From Parasulfuritortus sp. (GTDB taxonomy: Bacteria; Pseudomonadota; Gammaproteobacteria; Burkholderiales; Thiobacillaceae): 42,406 nucleotides of DNA. The translations under genes and the position numbers were made by a program. The stretch is from contig JARLJM010000112.1 in NCBI GenBank assembly GCA_031291185.1, positions 1-42,406 of the forward strand, given 5' to 3'. Below the pieces are notes generated by a model. That model saw only the letters and a list, made by a program, of their open reading frames with translations. It was not told the origin of the DNA and searched no databases. This document shows positions 8,203-16,548 of the stretch, one piece after another; position 1 is the first letter of the stretch, and each line of letters opens with the position of its first letter.

Positions 8203-9141
8203 TTACAACCCGGCCAGTGTCTTGATGTGCGCGGCCACGCTGCGACCGAGTGAATTCAGATCGTAGCCGCCTTCCAGCACCGAGACGATGCGGTTGCCGG
8301 CGTGGCGGGTAGCGATGTCCATGACCGTTTCGGTAATCCAGACGAAGTCGGCCTCGACCAGCCCGAACTGGCCCATGTCGTCTTCGCGGTGGCTGTCGAA
8401 GCCGGCCGAGAAGAAGATCATTTCAGGTTTGAACCCATCCAGTGCGGGCAGCACACGGGCTTCGAAGGCTTCGCGGTAGGCCTTGCCGGTGGTGCCGGCG
8501 GACAGCGGCACGTTGATGATGTGGTCGCTGACCGTGTCGGCGCCGCAGTTCGGATAGAACGGATGCTGGAAGGTCGAGCACAGCATGGCCCTTGGATCGT
8601 TCTTGAAGATGTCTTCGGTGCCGTTGCCGTGGTGGACGTCGAAGTCGACGATGGCAACCCGTTTCAGGCCATGTTCGGCCAGGGCGTGGGCGGCGGCGAC
8701 GGCGACGTTGTTGAAGATGCAGAAGCCCATGGCCTGGTTCCGGGTGGCGTGGTGGCCGGGCGGGCGGATGGCGCAGAAGGCGTTTTGCACCTTGCCGGCC
8801 ATGATCTTGTCGACGGCGCGTACCGCCGCACCGGCTGCGTGCAGGGCGGCCGCCAGACTGTGCTCGTTCATCGCCGTATCCGGGTCCAGGTCGTATTGGC
8901 CGGGCTCCTTGGGGGCGGACTCGAAGATATGCGTTATATAGGCCGGGTCATGCACCCGACCCAGCTGTTCCTTTGTCGCCAGGGGTGGGTGGTGGAAATG
9001 GTAGAGGTAGTCGTAGAGATGCGCGGCATGGAGGCGGTCGTCAATGGCGGCTAGGCGGGCCGGGGCTTCCGGATGCCAGTCCGCGATCAGGTGTTTGGCG
9101 CAGAGTGGGTGCGTGATGTAGGCGGTGTGCATGCGAAACAT
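8203..9141 (-). CDS. Histone-deacetylase-family protein (AcuC/acetylpolyamine-type lysine deacetylase)
   Basis: A 312-residue arginase/deacetylase-fold enzyme expected to remove acetyl groups with a zinc ion. Recognisable motifs are WHPEAPARL (22-30), RPPGHHAT with the catalytic His pair H130-H131, FNNVAVAAAH, VDFDVHHGNGTEDIF with zinc ligands D168 and H170, SAGFDSHREDD with zinc ligand D249, and EGGYDLNSL with the transition-state tyrosine Y293. All active-site residues are present. The start is either M1 or M4. It is divergent from a Pat-type acetyltransferase with about 125 bases between them, so it may reverse acetylation made by that enzyme, as AcuC does to acetyl-CoA synthetase in Bacillus; that pairing is inference. 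Confidence 0.92.
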   Translation of the reverse strand: MFRMHTAYITHPLCAKHLIADWHPEAPARLAAIDDRLHAAHLYDYLYHFHHPPLATKEQLGRVHDPAYITHIFESAPKEPGQYDLDPDTAMNEHSLAAALHAAGAAVRAVDKIMAGKVQNAFCAIRPPGHHATRNQAMGFCIFNNVAVAAAHALAEHGLKRVAIVDFDVHHGNGTEDIFKNDPRAMLCSTFQHPFYPNCGADTVSDHIINVPLSAGTTGKAYREAFEARVLPALDGFKPEMIFFSAGFDSHREDDMGQFGLVEADFVWITETVMDIATRHAGNRIVSVLEGGYDLNSLGRSVAAHIKTLAGL

Positions 9142-9267
9142 GAGTAACGGACGTATCTTCGAAATATAGCGCCTTTCATGGCAGTGTCATGGCATTCGTC
9201 ATAAGATGGATGATGACGCGTGGGTGGCGCGTTTCCCCTGCCACAACCAATACAGAAACCAGATACC

Positions 9268-11946
9268 ATGAGCCAGCATTATCTCTATCCGCTATTCAAC
9301 CCCCGTTCCGTTGCCGTCTTCGGCGCCAGTACTCGCGAGGAGTCGGTCGCCGGGGTGATCTTCCGCAACATGCTGGAGGCCAATTTCCAGGGCAAGGTCT
9401 ATCCGATCAATCCGAAGCATGACGTCCTGCTCGATCATACCTGCTACGCCAGTATCGCCGACCTGCCCGAGGTGCCTGATCTGGCCATCATTGCCACGCC
9501 GGCTCCGACGGTCGCACCTATTCTCGAAGCTTGCGGCAAGCGTGGTGTGCGTTATGCCGTGGTGCTGTCCGCCGGTTTCCGCGAGATGGGCGCCAAGGGC
9601 ATCGCCATGGAAGAACAACTGCTCGAAGTGGCGAAGAAATACGGCATCCGTTTCATCGGTCCGAACTGTCTGGGCATCCAGCGGCCGGCCATCGGACTGA
9701 ATGCAACCTTTGCGCTGGGCAAGCCGGTTGCCGGCGAACTGGCCCTGGTATCGCAGTCCGGTGCCATCTGCACGGCCATGCTGGACTGGGCGGCGTCGAA
9801 CGGGATCGGCTTCTCGGCCGTGGTGTCGAGCGGCGCGTCGGCCGATCTGGATTTCGGCGAGATACTCGATTACCTGGCCAACGACCCGGCCACCCGCAGC
9901 ATCATCATGTACATCGAAGGCATTCGCGATGCCCGTGGCTTCATGAGTGCGCTCCGCGCGGTGGCGCGACTGAAGCCGGTCGTACTGGTCAAGGTGGGTC
10001 GGCATGAGGCCGGCTCCAAGGCCGTGGCCTCGCATACCGGCGCACTGGTCGGCGGCGACGACGTGTTCGACGCCTTGCTGCGCCGGGCCGGCGTGGTCCG
10101 GGTGAACACCATCACGCAATTGTTCTCTTCGGCGCTGGCTCTGTCGTCACGGGTCAAGCCGGCCGGCAACCGCTTGGTGATCGTCACCAACGGCGGCGGC
10201 CCTGGCGTGATGGCGACCGATCGCGCGGTCGACTTGGGCGTGCGCATGGCTGATCTCGCGCCCGAGACGCTTGAGAAACTCAATGCGGCGCTGCCGTTCA
10301 ACTGGTCGCACGGCAATCCGATTGATGTCATCGGTGACGCCGGCGCCGAGCGCTACAAGGCGGCCGTGGAGGCTTGTCTGGCTGATCGAGGCATCGACGG
10401 TGTGCTGGTGATGCTGACCCCGCAGGCGATGACCAAGCCGACCGAAGTGGCCGAGGCGGTGGCGGTGGTGGCCAAGAGCTCCGACAAGCCGGTGCTGACC
10501 TGCTGGATGGGCGAGGATCAGGTGGCCGCAGGCCGCATGGCGTTCCGCAACGCCGGCATCCCTTATTTCAAGACGCCGGAGCCGGCGGTCGAGGTGTTCT
10601 CCTTCATCTCCGATTTCTACGAGAACCAGCGCCAGCTGATGCAGACGCCGGGTTCGCTGTCGCTTCAGGCCGAGCCGGATGTCGAAGGCGCCCGCCTGAT
10701 CATCGAGGGCGCGCTGGCTCAGGGACGGCACATCCTCAGCGAAGTCGAATCCAAGGCGCTGCTGTCGTCCTTCCATATTCCGGTGGCGCAGACCCTGATC
10801 GCCCGCGACCCGACCGAGGCCATGTTGATGGCGCAGCAACTGGGGTTCCCTGTCGCCATGAAGATCAACTCGCCCAATATTAGCCACAAATCCGATGTCG
10901 GCGGCGTCCGGCTCGGGCTGTCCAGCGGCCAGGCCGTGCGCGCGGCCTATACCGGCATGATGACCGAAGTGCACAAGCACCAGCCGGATGCCAAGCTTGA
11001 AGGCGTGGTGATCGAGCCGATGCTGTCCCGCGCCAATGCGCGCGAGGTGCTGGTCGGCATGATCAGTGACCCGGTGCTGGGGCCGGTCATTGCCTTCGGC
11101 TCCGGCGGCGTCGATGTCGAGGCCTATCAGGATCGCGCGGTGGCCTTGCCGCCGCTCAACAGCTATCTGGTTCGCGACCTGATCAAGCGGACCCGCGTCT
11201 CCAAGTTGCTGGGCGAGTTCCGCAATCGACCGGCAGCCGATGTCGATGCGCTGGAAAGTGTGATCCTGCGAGTTTCCGAGATGGTCTGCCAACTGCCCTG
11301 GCTGTCCGAACTGGATATCAACCCGCTGCTGGTCGACGAACACGGCGCCATGGCGGCCGATGCGCGCATCACCATCGTTTCGCGTCCGCCCAATGCCGAC
11401 AAGTACGGCCACATGGCCATCCATCCGTACCCGGTGCACCTGGTCAGTCATTGGCAGGTGCCCAACGGCACCAACGTCACCATCCGTCCGATCCGACCGG
11501 AAGATGCCGACATGACTCAGACCTTCGTCCGTGGCCTGTCGGAAGAAACCAAATATTTCCGCTACATGGATGCGGTGCAGGAGTTGTCGCACGCCATGCT
11601 GGTGCGCCTGACCCAGATCGACTACGACCGCGAAATGGCGCTGCTGGCCGTGATAGAGGTGGACGGCAAGGAAGTCGAGATCGGCGTTGCCCGCTATGCC
11701 AGCAACCCGGATCAAGTGTCGTGCGAATTCGCTGTGGTGGTCGGCGACGACTGGCAGCACCAGGGTATCGCCCACAAGCTGATGGACGTGCTGATGGACG
11801 TGGCCAGGTCCAAGGGGCTGAGGGTCATGGAAGGCGAGGTCATGAAGCGCAACCTGGGCATGCTGAAACTGGCTGCCGGGCTGGGCTTCCGCATCGAGCC
11901 GCATCCGGAAGATGATGGTATCAAGCGGGTGATCCGTAACCTGTAA
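9268..11946 (+). CDS. pat: Pat-type protein lysine acetyltransferase (NDP-forming acyl-CoA synthetase-like plus GNAT)
   Basis: An 892-residue protein with the architecture of Salmonella Pat/YfiQ. An N-terminal CoA-binding Rossmann domain (NPRSVAVFGASTREESVAG) is followed by succinyl-CoA-ligase-like domains (GPNCLGI; SQSGAICTAMLDWA), an ATP-grasp domain at about 490-700 (FPVAMKINSPNISHKSDVGG), and a GNAT acetyltransferase domain at about 730-890 with the acetyl-CoA motif DDWQHQGIAHKLM. In characterised homologues the large domain is a regulatory acetyl-CoA sensor and the GNAT domain acetylates lysine in proteins such as Acs. The conventional ATG at 9268 fits the family N-terminus; a longer GTG start at 9220 is possible but unsupported. 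Confidence 0.93.
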   Translation: MSQHYLYPLFNPRSVAVFGASTREESVAGVIFRNMLEANFQGKVYPINPKHDVLLDHTCYASIADLPEVPDLAIIATPAPTVAPILEACGKRGVRYAVVLSAGFREMGAKGIAMEEQLLEVAKKYGIRFIGPNCLGIQRPAIGLNATFALGKPVAGELALVSQSGAICTAMLDWAASNGIGFSAVVSSGASADLDFGEILDYLANDPATRSIIMYIEGIRDARGFMSALRAVARLKPVVLVKVGRHEAGSKAVASHTGALVGGDDVFDALLRRAGVVRVNTITQLFSSALALSSRVKPAGNRLVIVTNGGGPGVMATDRAVDLGVRMADLAPETLEKLNAALPFNWSHGNPIDVIGDAGAERYKAAVEACLADRGIDGVLVMLTPQAMTKPTEVAEAVAVVAKSSDKPVLTCWMGEDQVAAGRMAFRNAGIPYFKTPEPAVEVFSFISDFYENQRQLMQTPGSLSLQAEPDVEGARLIIEGALAQGRHILSEVESKALLSSFHIPVAQTLIARDPTEAMLMAQQLGFPVAMKINSPNISHKSDVGGVRLGLSSGQAVRAAYTGMMTEVHKHQPDAKLEGVVIEPMLSRANAREVLVGMISDPVLGPVIAFGSGGVDVEAYQDRAVALPPLNSYLVRDLIKRTRVSKLLGEFRNRPAADVDALESVILRVSEMVCQLPWLSELDINPLLVDEHGAMAADARITIVSRPPNADKYGHMAIHPYPVHLVSHWQVPNGTNVTIRPIRPEDADMTQTFVRGLSEETKYFRYMDAVQELSHAMLVRLTQIDYDREMALLAVIEVDGKEVEIGVARYASNPDQVSCEFAVVVGDDWQHQGIAHKLMDVLMDVARSKGLRVMEGEVMKRNLGMLKLAAGLGFRIEPHPEDDGIKRVIRNL

Positions 11947-11954
11947 TACAAATT

Positions 11955-11981
11955 GGGCCTGGATTTACCAGGCCCGTTTTC
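11955..11981 (+). terminator. Rho-independent terminator of pat
   Basis: Eight perfect base pairs, GGGCCTGG with CCAGGCCC, close a five-base loop (ATTTA) and are followed by GTTTTC. It lies 8 bases past the pat stop and directly before the end of cysG on the other strand, so it may serve both convergent transcripts, although the minus side has only a short T-rich tail. Confidence 0.85.
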
Positions 11982-13421
11982 TTACATGCTCGCGGGTCGG
12001 TCGAGCGGCGTGTGCCAGTGATCGTCCTTGGCCGGTTCCGGGTGGAACCAGTTGAGTTTCTCGTGCAGGCTGACCACGCTGCCCACGATGATCAGTGTCG
12101 GTGGCTTCAACTCGGCGCTTGCAGCCAGTGCGGGCAGGGTGTCCAGTGTGCCAGTGACGGTTTTCTGGTTGATGGTGGTCCCCTGCTGGACGATGGCGGC
12201 CGGCGTGGAGCCGGGCATGCCATGTTTCTTCATCTCGTCGCACAGCGTTACCAATCCCTTCAGTCCCATGTAGATGACGATGGTCTGTTTCGGCCGGCAG
12301 AGCATGTCCCAGTCCAGGTCCATGGTGCCGTCCTTGAGGTGGCCGGTGACCAGGACGAGCGCCTGGGCATGGTCGCGGTGGGTGAGCGGGATGCCGGCGT
12401 AGGATGCCACGCCAGCCGCCGCGGTTACGGCCGGCACGACCTGGAACGGGACGCCGTGCTCGCGCAGGGTTTCGATCTCTTCACCACCGCGACCGAAGAT
12501 GAACGGGTCGCCGCCTTTCAGACGCAGTACCCGCTTGCCTTCCCTGGCCAGGCGGACCAGCACCATGTTGATTTCGTCCTGCGGTACGGCATGGTTGTCA
12601 CGCTCCTTGCCGACATAGAGCCGGTCTGCGTCGCGCCGGCACATGTCGAGGATGGGTGGCGAAACCAGCCGGTCGTAGACCACCACGTCGGCTTGCTGCA
12701 TCAGGCGCAGCGCGCGGAAGGTGAGCAGATCCGGGTTGCCAGGGCCGGCGCCGACCAGATAGACCTCGCCCACGCCGACGGCGGTGCTGCTGTCTTCCAG
12801 CATCTTGTTCAGGGTGTATTCGGCTTCCTGCTCGCGGCCCGAAAAAACCATCTCGGCTACCGGCGAGAGGAGGGCGTTTTCCCAGAACTTGCGCCGGCCT
12901 TCGGTTGTGGGGAAATGCTTGCGAACCGGGCCCTTGAAGCGGCCAGCCAGTGCGGCCAGACGACCGTAGGCAGCCGGGATGAGGGTTTCCAGGCGGGCGC
13001 GCAGCAGGCGCGACAGGACGGGTGCTTCGCCGCCGCTGGATACCGCCACCACGACCGGTGAGCGGTCGATGATGCTGGGCATGATGAAGGAGCAGGACTT
13101 CGGCTTGTCAACCACGTTGACCGGCAGATGGCGGGCGCTGGCCGCTTCATAGACCTGCTGGTCCAGTGCATCGTCCTCGCTGGCGGCGAATACGACTTCG
13201 ACGCCGTCCAGGTGCTCGGGCCGGAAGGCCTCCTGACGATGGATAATGCGATCGGTTTTTCTCAGGTTGTCATAGGACTCGGCCAAGGGACCGGGCGCCA
13301 CGACATTGACCCAGGCGCCGGCGTTGATCAGCAGCGTGGCCTTGCGGGCAGCGACATCGCCGCCGCCGACGACCAGTGCGGTCTTGCCGCGCAGGTCGAG
13401 GAATATCGGTAAGTAGTCCAT
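11982..13421 (-). CDS. cysG: Sirohaem synthase CysG
   Basis: A 479-residue fusion that makes sirohaem from uroporphyrinogen III. The N-terminal part is precorrin-2 dehydrogenase/ferrochelatase, with the NAD-binding TALVVGGGDVAARKA near 14-28 and SFIMPSIIDRSPVVVA. The C-terminal part is uroporphyrinogen-III methyltransferase, with VYLVGAGPGNPDLLT, YDRLVSPPILDM and GGDPFIFGRGGEE. Length is normal. It begins 10 bases after dsrR and closes the dsr cluster, which fits its product being the prosthetic group of DsrAB, the precursor that DsrN is thought to amidate. The ribosome site is weak, so coupling to dsrR translation is likely. Confidence 0.96.
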   Translation of the reverse strand: MDYLPIFLDLRGKTALVVGGGDVAARKATLLINAGAWVNVVAPGPLAESYDNLRKTDRIIHRQEAFRPEHLDGVEVVFAASEDDALDQQVYEAASARHLPVNVVDKPKSCSFIMPSIIDRSPVVVAVSSGGEAPVLSRLLRARLETLIPAAYGRLAALAGRFKGPVRKHFPTTEGRRKFWENALLSPVAEMVFSGREQEAEYTLNKMLEDSSTAVGVGEVYLVGAGPGNPDLLTFRALRLMQQADVVVYDRLVSPPILDMCRRDADRLYVGKERDNHAVPQDEINMVLVRLAREGKRVLRLKGGDPFIFGRGGEEIETLREHGVPFQVVPAVTAAAGVASYAGIPLTHRDHAQALVLVTGHLKDGTMDLDWDMLCRPKQTIVIYMGLKGLVTLCDEMKKHGMPGSTPAAIVQQGTTINQKTVTGTLDTLPALAASAELKPPTLIIVGSVVSLHEKLNWFHPEPAKDDHWHTPLDRPASM

Positions 13422-13431
13422 ATCTCAATAA

Positions 13432-13821
13432 TTACGTGTGGTTGGAACTGCCGCAGCCACCGGTACCACAGCCGCCGCCACTCTTGTCGCTGCCGCAACC
13501 CCCGGTACCGCAACTGCCTTCGCCTTCTGCACTACCCTGGTCGGGCATCATGAATACGAAATGGGATTCGCCTGGCGCCGACTCGGCATAGTCGATGGTC
13601 ACTCCCTGCAAGTACTGCGCGCTGCTTTGGTGCACCAGTACCGTGACGCCGAAGGATTCGACAATGGTGTCGTTACTGCGCTCGTCGTCGAATCCCATGC
13701 CGAATTCCAGCATGCCGGCGTCGTTCACCCGGGCGGCGATACGCAGGCCCATGTTTTCAGAACCGGATTGCTGGGCCGCTTGCGCGATTTGTGCGGCCGC
13801 ATTCTTGGTCAGGTTGATCAT
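13432..13821 (-). CDS. dsrR: DsrR, A-type carrier-like protein with Cys/Gly-rich tail
   Basis: A 129-residue protein of the IscA/HesB fold. Residues about 1-95 match DsrR (INLTKNAAAQIAQAAQ, GLRIAARVNDAGMLEFGMGF, FGVTVLVHQSSAQYLQGVTIDY), which lacks the three Fe-S cysteines of true IscA. In A. vinosum DsrR affects dsr gene expression post-transcriptionally. The odd feature is a C-terminal extension (about 102-129) built from two copies of CGTGGCGS linked by DKSGGG, which gives four cysteines at the point where IscA would have its CGC motif. That tail could bind metal. GGAGA precedes the ATG. The gene sits between dsrN and cysG. Confidence 0.85.
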   Translation of the reverse strand: MINLTKNAAAQIAQAAQQSGSENMGLRIAARVNDAGMLEFGMGFDDERSNDTIVESFGVTVLVHQSSAQYLQGVTIDYAESAPGESHFVFMMPDQGSAEGEGSCGTGGCGSDKSGGGCGTGGCGSSNHT

Positions 13822-13836
13822 GTGTGATTTCTCCGG

Positions 13837-15249
13837 TTAAGCAGCCATGCGGGCTGCGTTGCGATGTTGGGCGTAGGCACGGGCCTTGGCCAGAAAGGGG
13901 GCAATCCATCCCCGCTCGCCGGAGCCACGGCGGTGGCAATATGCGGCGAGGAGGTTTTTGTAGACGAACCCGTCGTGATGACCGTCGATGCCGTGACCTC
14001 GTGTGACTTCGTAGCCGTATGTCAGGCCATCCGGGAGGTTTTCCAGACGGGAGTGGTGAAATTCATGGGCCGGGATTTCCTGGCCGGGCAGCGTGACCAG
14101 AGGGGATTCCGCAGTCTCGATAAAACTGGCATAGCCTCGCCCGACCGGTCGATCACCCATGACCGCGTCACCTGGTATCAGTCCCACCATGTCACCCTGT
14201 TGCGCATTCCAGCGAATCGTACGGGACAGGTACATGAGACCTCCGCACTCTGCATAAGCGGGCAGACTGGCATCGATTGCCTGGCGAATGTGCTGGTGCA
14301 GTGACCGGTTGGCGGCGAGTTCAGGGATGAAGGACTCAGGGAAGCCGCCACCGAGTATCAGTCCATCCACGTCGGGCAGGGTAGCGGCGTTAAGGGTATC
14401 AAGCGAAATGAGTTCGACGCCGGACTCGCGCAAGGTATCGATATCTTCGCTGTAATAAAAGCCGAAGGCGCGGTCCCGGGCAATGGCAATGCGTAACGGC
14501 GGGTGATCATTGCCCCACAGAGGGTTATCAAATTTCTGGCTGAGCGAGTCGGGCATGGATGTCGGCGGCGATTCTTCCGTCAAGCGGAGCAGTGCATCCA
14601 GGTCGACACGACTGGCAACGATTTCTGCGATGGCTTGGATGCGTAGTTCAGCCGCCGAGTCTTCGTTGCCAGGTACGAGACCGAGGTGACGCTCCTCAAT
14701 GGCCAGTCTGCTGTCCTTGTGGATGGCGCCCAAGACGGGAATATTCGTGTAGCGGGCGATGACCTGGCGCAGCTTTTCTTCATGTCGCGGTCCGCCCACC
14801 TTGTTCAGGATGACCCCGGCGATCCGGATGGTCGGGTCGAAGGCTTGGTAGCCGAGCAGTAGCGGAGCCACACCGCGAGTGACTCCGAGCGTGTCGATGA
14901 CCAGGATCACGGGCAGGTTCAGTTCCTTGGCCATGGCGGCATTGCTGTCGGTGCCCTCGATATCCATTCCGTCGTACAGCCCCTTGTTTCCCTCCACAAT
15001 GGAAATATCGGCAACGGAGGCATGACGGCGGTAGAGGCTCCGGATTTCAGGGCGGTTCATCAACCGGAAATCCAGGTTGTAAGAGGCCTGGCCACTGGCT
15101 TGTGCGTGCCAGATGGGGTCAATGTAGTCGGGCCCCTTTTTAAAGGGCTGTACGCTCAAACCGCGATTTTTCAGCGCACGACACAGCCCGAGTGTGACTG
15201 TGGTCTTACCCGAGGATTTGTGGGCGGCGGAGATGTAAAAACTGGCCAT
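13837..15249 (-). CDS. dsrN: DsrN, glutamine-dependent sirohaem amidase (CobB/CbiA family)
   Basis: A 470-residue protein of the cobyrinic acid a,c-diamide synthase family. The P-loop AHKSSGKTTVTLG (9-21) and VEGNKGLYDG mark the ATPase half; the C-terminal half is a class-I-like glutamine amidotransferase with LILGGGFPE (about 298-305) and the catalytic cysteine C335 in YAECGGLMYL. Within dsr operons this protein is believed to convert sirohaem to the amidated form found in DsrAB. There is no clear ribosome site, and a strong terminator-like hairpin ends about 20 bases before the start, so expression of dsrN, dsrR and cysG probably depends on read-through or a separate promoter. Confidence 0.93.
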   Translation of the reverse strand: MASFYISAAHKSSGKTTVTLGLCRALKNRGLSVQPFKKGPDYIDPIWHAQASGQASYNLDFRLMNRPEIRSLYRRHASVADISIVEGNKGLYDGMDIEGTDSNAAMAKELNLPVILVIDTLGVTRGVAPLLLGYQAFDPTIRIAGVILNKVGGPRHEEKLRQVIARYTNIPVLGAIHKDSRLAIEERHLGLVPGNEDSAAELRIQAIAEIVASRVDLDALLRLTEESPPTSMPDSLSQKFDNPLWGNDHPPLRIAIARDRAFGFYYSEDIDTLRESGVELISLDTLNAATLPDVDGLILGGGFPESFIPELAANRSLHQHIRQAIDASLPAYAECGGLMYLSRTIRWNAQQGDMVGLIPGDAVMGDRPVGRGYASFIETAESPLVTLPGQEIPAHEFHHSRLENLPDGLTYGYEVTRGHGIDGHHDGFVYKNLLAAYCHRRGSGERGWIAPFLAKARAYAQHRNAARMAA

Positions 15250-15269
15250 GGGGATATTCTATCAGCCAA

Positions 15270-15308
15270 AAACCCAAAAGCCGACAAATCTAGTCGGCTT
15301 TTGGGTTT
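15270..15308 (-). terminator. Strong terminator-like hairpin between dsrP and dsrN
   Basis: A 16-base-pair perfect stem (AAACCCAAAAGCCGAC on one side) closes a 7-base loop. On the minus strand the descending arm runs into GGGTTTTTGG, so a run of U follows the stem. It lies 19 bases after the dsrP stop and about 20 before the dsrN start. It should end or weaken the dsrA-P transcript. Confidence 0.8.
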
Positions 15309-15327
15309 GGAACGATGCGGAAGACGA

Positions 15328-16545
15328 TTAGTGGTCGGCCAATTCGATATCCTTGAAGTCGTCAGCAGGGATGAACTTCAGGATATGCACGGCAATTGTA
15401 GTGACCAGGAAGGCGATTGCAATCCCGCCCATGCCCAGCATCAATTCCCAGATGGATGGGGTGTATTGATGAATTTCACCATCATAGAAACTGCTGCTCA
15501 CGGCATAGCCGGGGAACATGTCCAGCGGGAAGGCTTGGCCACCGACGATCGTCACATACATCTGGGCATGACCTCCGATGACGACCAGGAGAGCGGCGAC
15601 GAAAACTATGGCCGGGTGCTGTTTCGCTGCAGGGCTGAACAGCAACATGATGGGAAGTATGCCACCGATGAGAACCTGACCAAGCCAGAACAGGGTGGTG
15701 TAAATGCCACCGCTAACCAGGATGAAGTGTTCATAGTCCCACTGCTTGGCGAAATACATGTTGGTCAGATGCAGCACGATCGTGAAGTAGAGACCAGCGG
15801 CAATGAACACGGCCAGCAGGTTTTTCAGTCGAGCCAGGATATTTACATCCACTTCGATGTTGTTCCACTTGTACATCACCGACTGGACCACGATGAATGC
15901 GGCCAGGCCGTAGCCAAACGAGTAGATGATGAACATCGGGGCATACAGGGCCGAATTGTAGCCCGCACGTGCCACGAGGAACCCGAAGATGGAACCGGTT
16001 GCAGTAGTCAGGGCAAGGCGCCACAGGAAGGCCAGCAGACCGACCGGCTTGGAATACTGCTTGAGATTGCGTGACATCAATGTGATCAGGTACAGACCGA
16101 CTATGGCAAAAAAGCCGTTGTAGAAGATCATGTTCCAGGCAAAGATGGACTTGAAGTTATAGTGGGTCATGGCAACGACGAGGCGGTCCGAGCGTCCCAG
16201 ATCCAGTACCAGAACACCAAGGCCTCCGGCCAGCATGGCCAGGGCGAGCAGCCCGGATAGTGGCGCACGTGCCTTGTATATCTTCTTGCCGAACACCGAG
16301 CCGATGGAGGCCACGTTGAGTACGCCTGATGCCGCAACGATCAAAAACACGGCAAATACGTGAGGCAAGCCCCAGACAATCTGGTTGTTCATCCCGGTCA
16401 GGATATGGCCGTGGTGCTCCAGGGTGAAAAAGGCGAATAGCGTGCCCAGCATCGCGAGGCCACCCAAGGCCAACAAGGCCCAGAACTGCTGGCTTTTGGC
16501 ACAGCCATAAAAACTCTTGGAGTCGACACAGTTATTGGTTGCCAT
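15328..16545 (-). CDS. dsrP: DsrP, NrfD-type membrane quinone-interacting subunit
   Basis: A 405-residue integral membrane protein with about ten hydrophobic helices, for example FWALLALGGLAMLGTLFAFF, VFAVFLIVAASGVLNVASIG and LLALAMLAGGLGVLVLDLG. It belongs to the NrfD/PsrC family, and with DsrM, DsrK, DsrJ and DsrO forms the DsrMKJOP complex that links DsrC oxidation in the cytoplasm to quinones and periplasmic haems. It begins three bases after the dsrO stop with AAGGG upstream. The hydrophilic ends and length fit the family. Confidence 0.95.
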   Translation of the reverse strand: MATNNCVDSKSFYGCAKSQQFWALLALGGLAMLGTLFAFFTLEHHGHILTGMNNQIVWGLPHVFAVFLIVAASGVLNVASIGSVFGKKIYKARAPLSGLLALAMLAGGLGVLVLDLGRSDRLVVAMTHYNFKSIFAWNMIFYNGFFAIVGLYLITLMSRNLKQYSKPVGLLAFLWRLALTTATGSIFGFLVARAGYNSALYAPMFIIYSFGYGLAAFIVVQSVMYKWNNIEVDVNILARLKNLLAVFIAAGLYFTIVLHLTNMYFAKQWDYEHFILVSGGIYTTLFWLGQVLIGGILPIMLLFSPAAKQHPAIVFVAALLVVIGGHAQMYVTIVGGQAFPLDMFPGYAVSSSFYDGEIHQYTPSIWELMLGMGGIAIAFLVTTIAVHILKFIPADDFKDIELADH

Positions 16546-16548
16546 GCT

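Noticed and set aside
7981-8253. Plus-strand frame of 90 codons between glrK and the deacetylase gene
   Set aside because: It runs into the antisense of the deacetylase gene, resembles no family and lacks a good ribosome site.
9179-9195. Possible sigma-54 promoter (TGGCAG...TGGCA) in the pat/deacetylase gap
   Set aside because: The GG-N10-GC spacing is right but the -12 element lacks TTGC, so the match is too weak.
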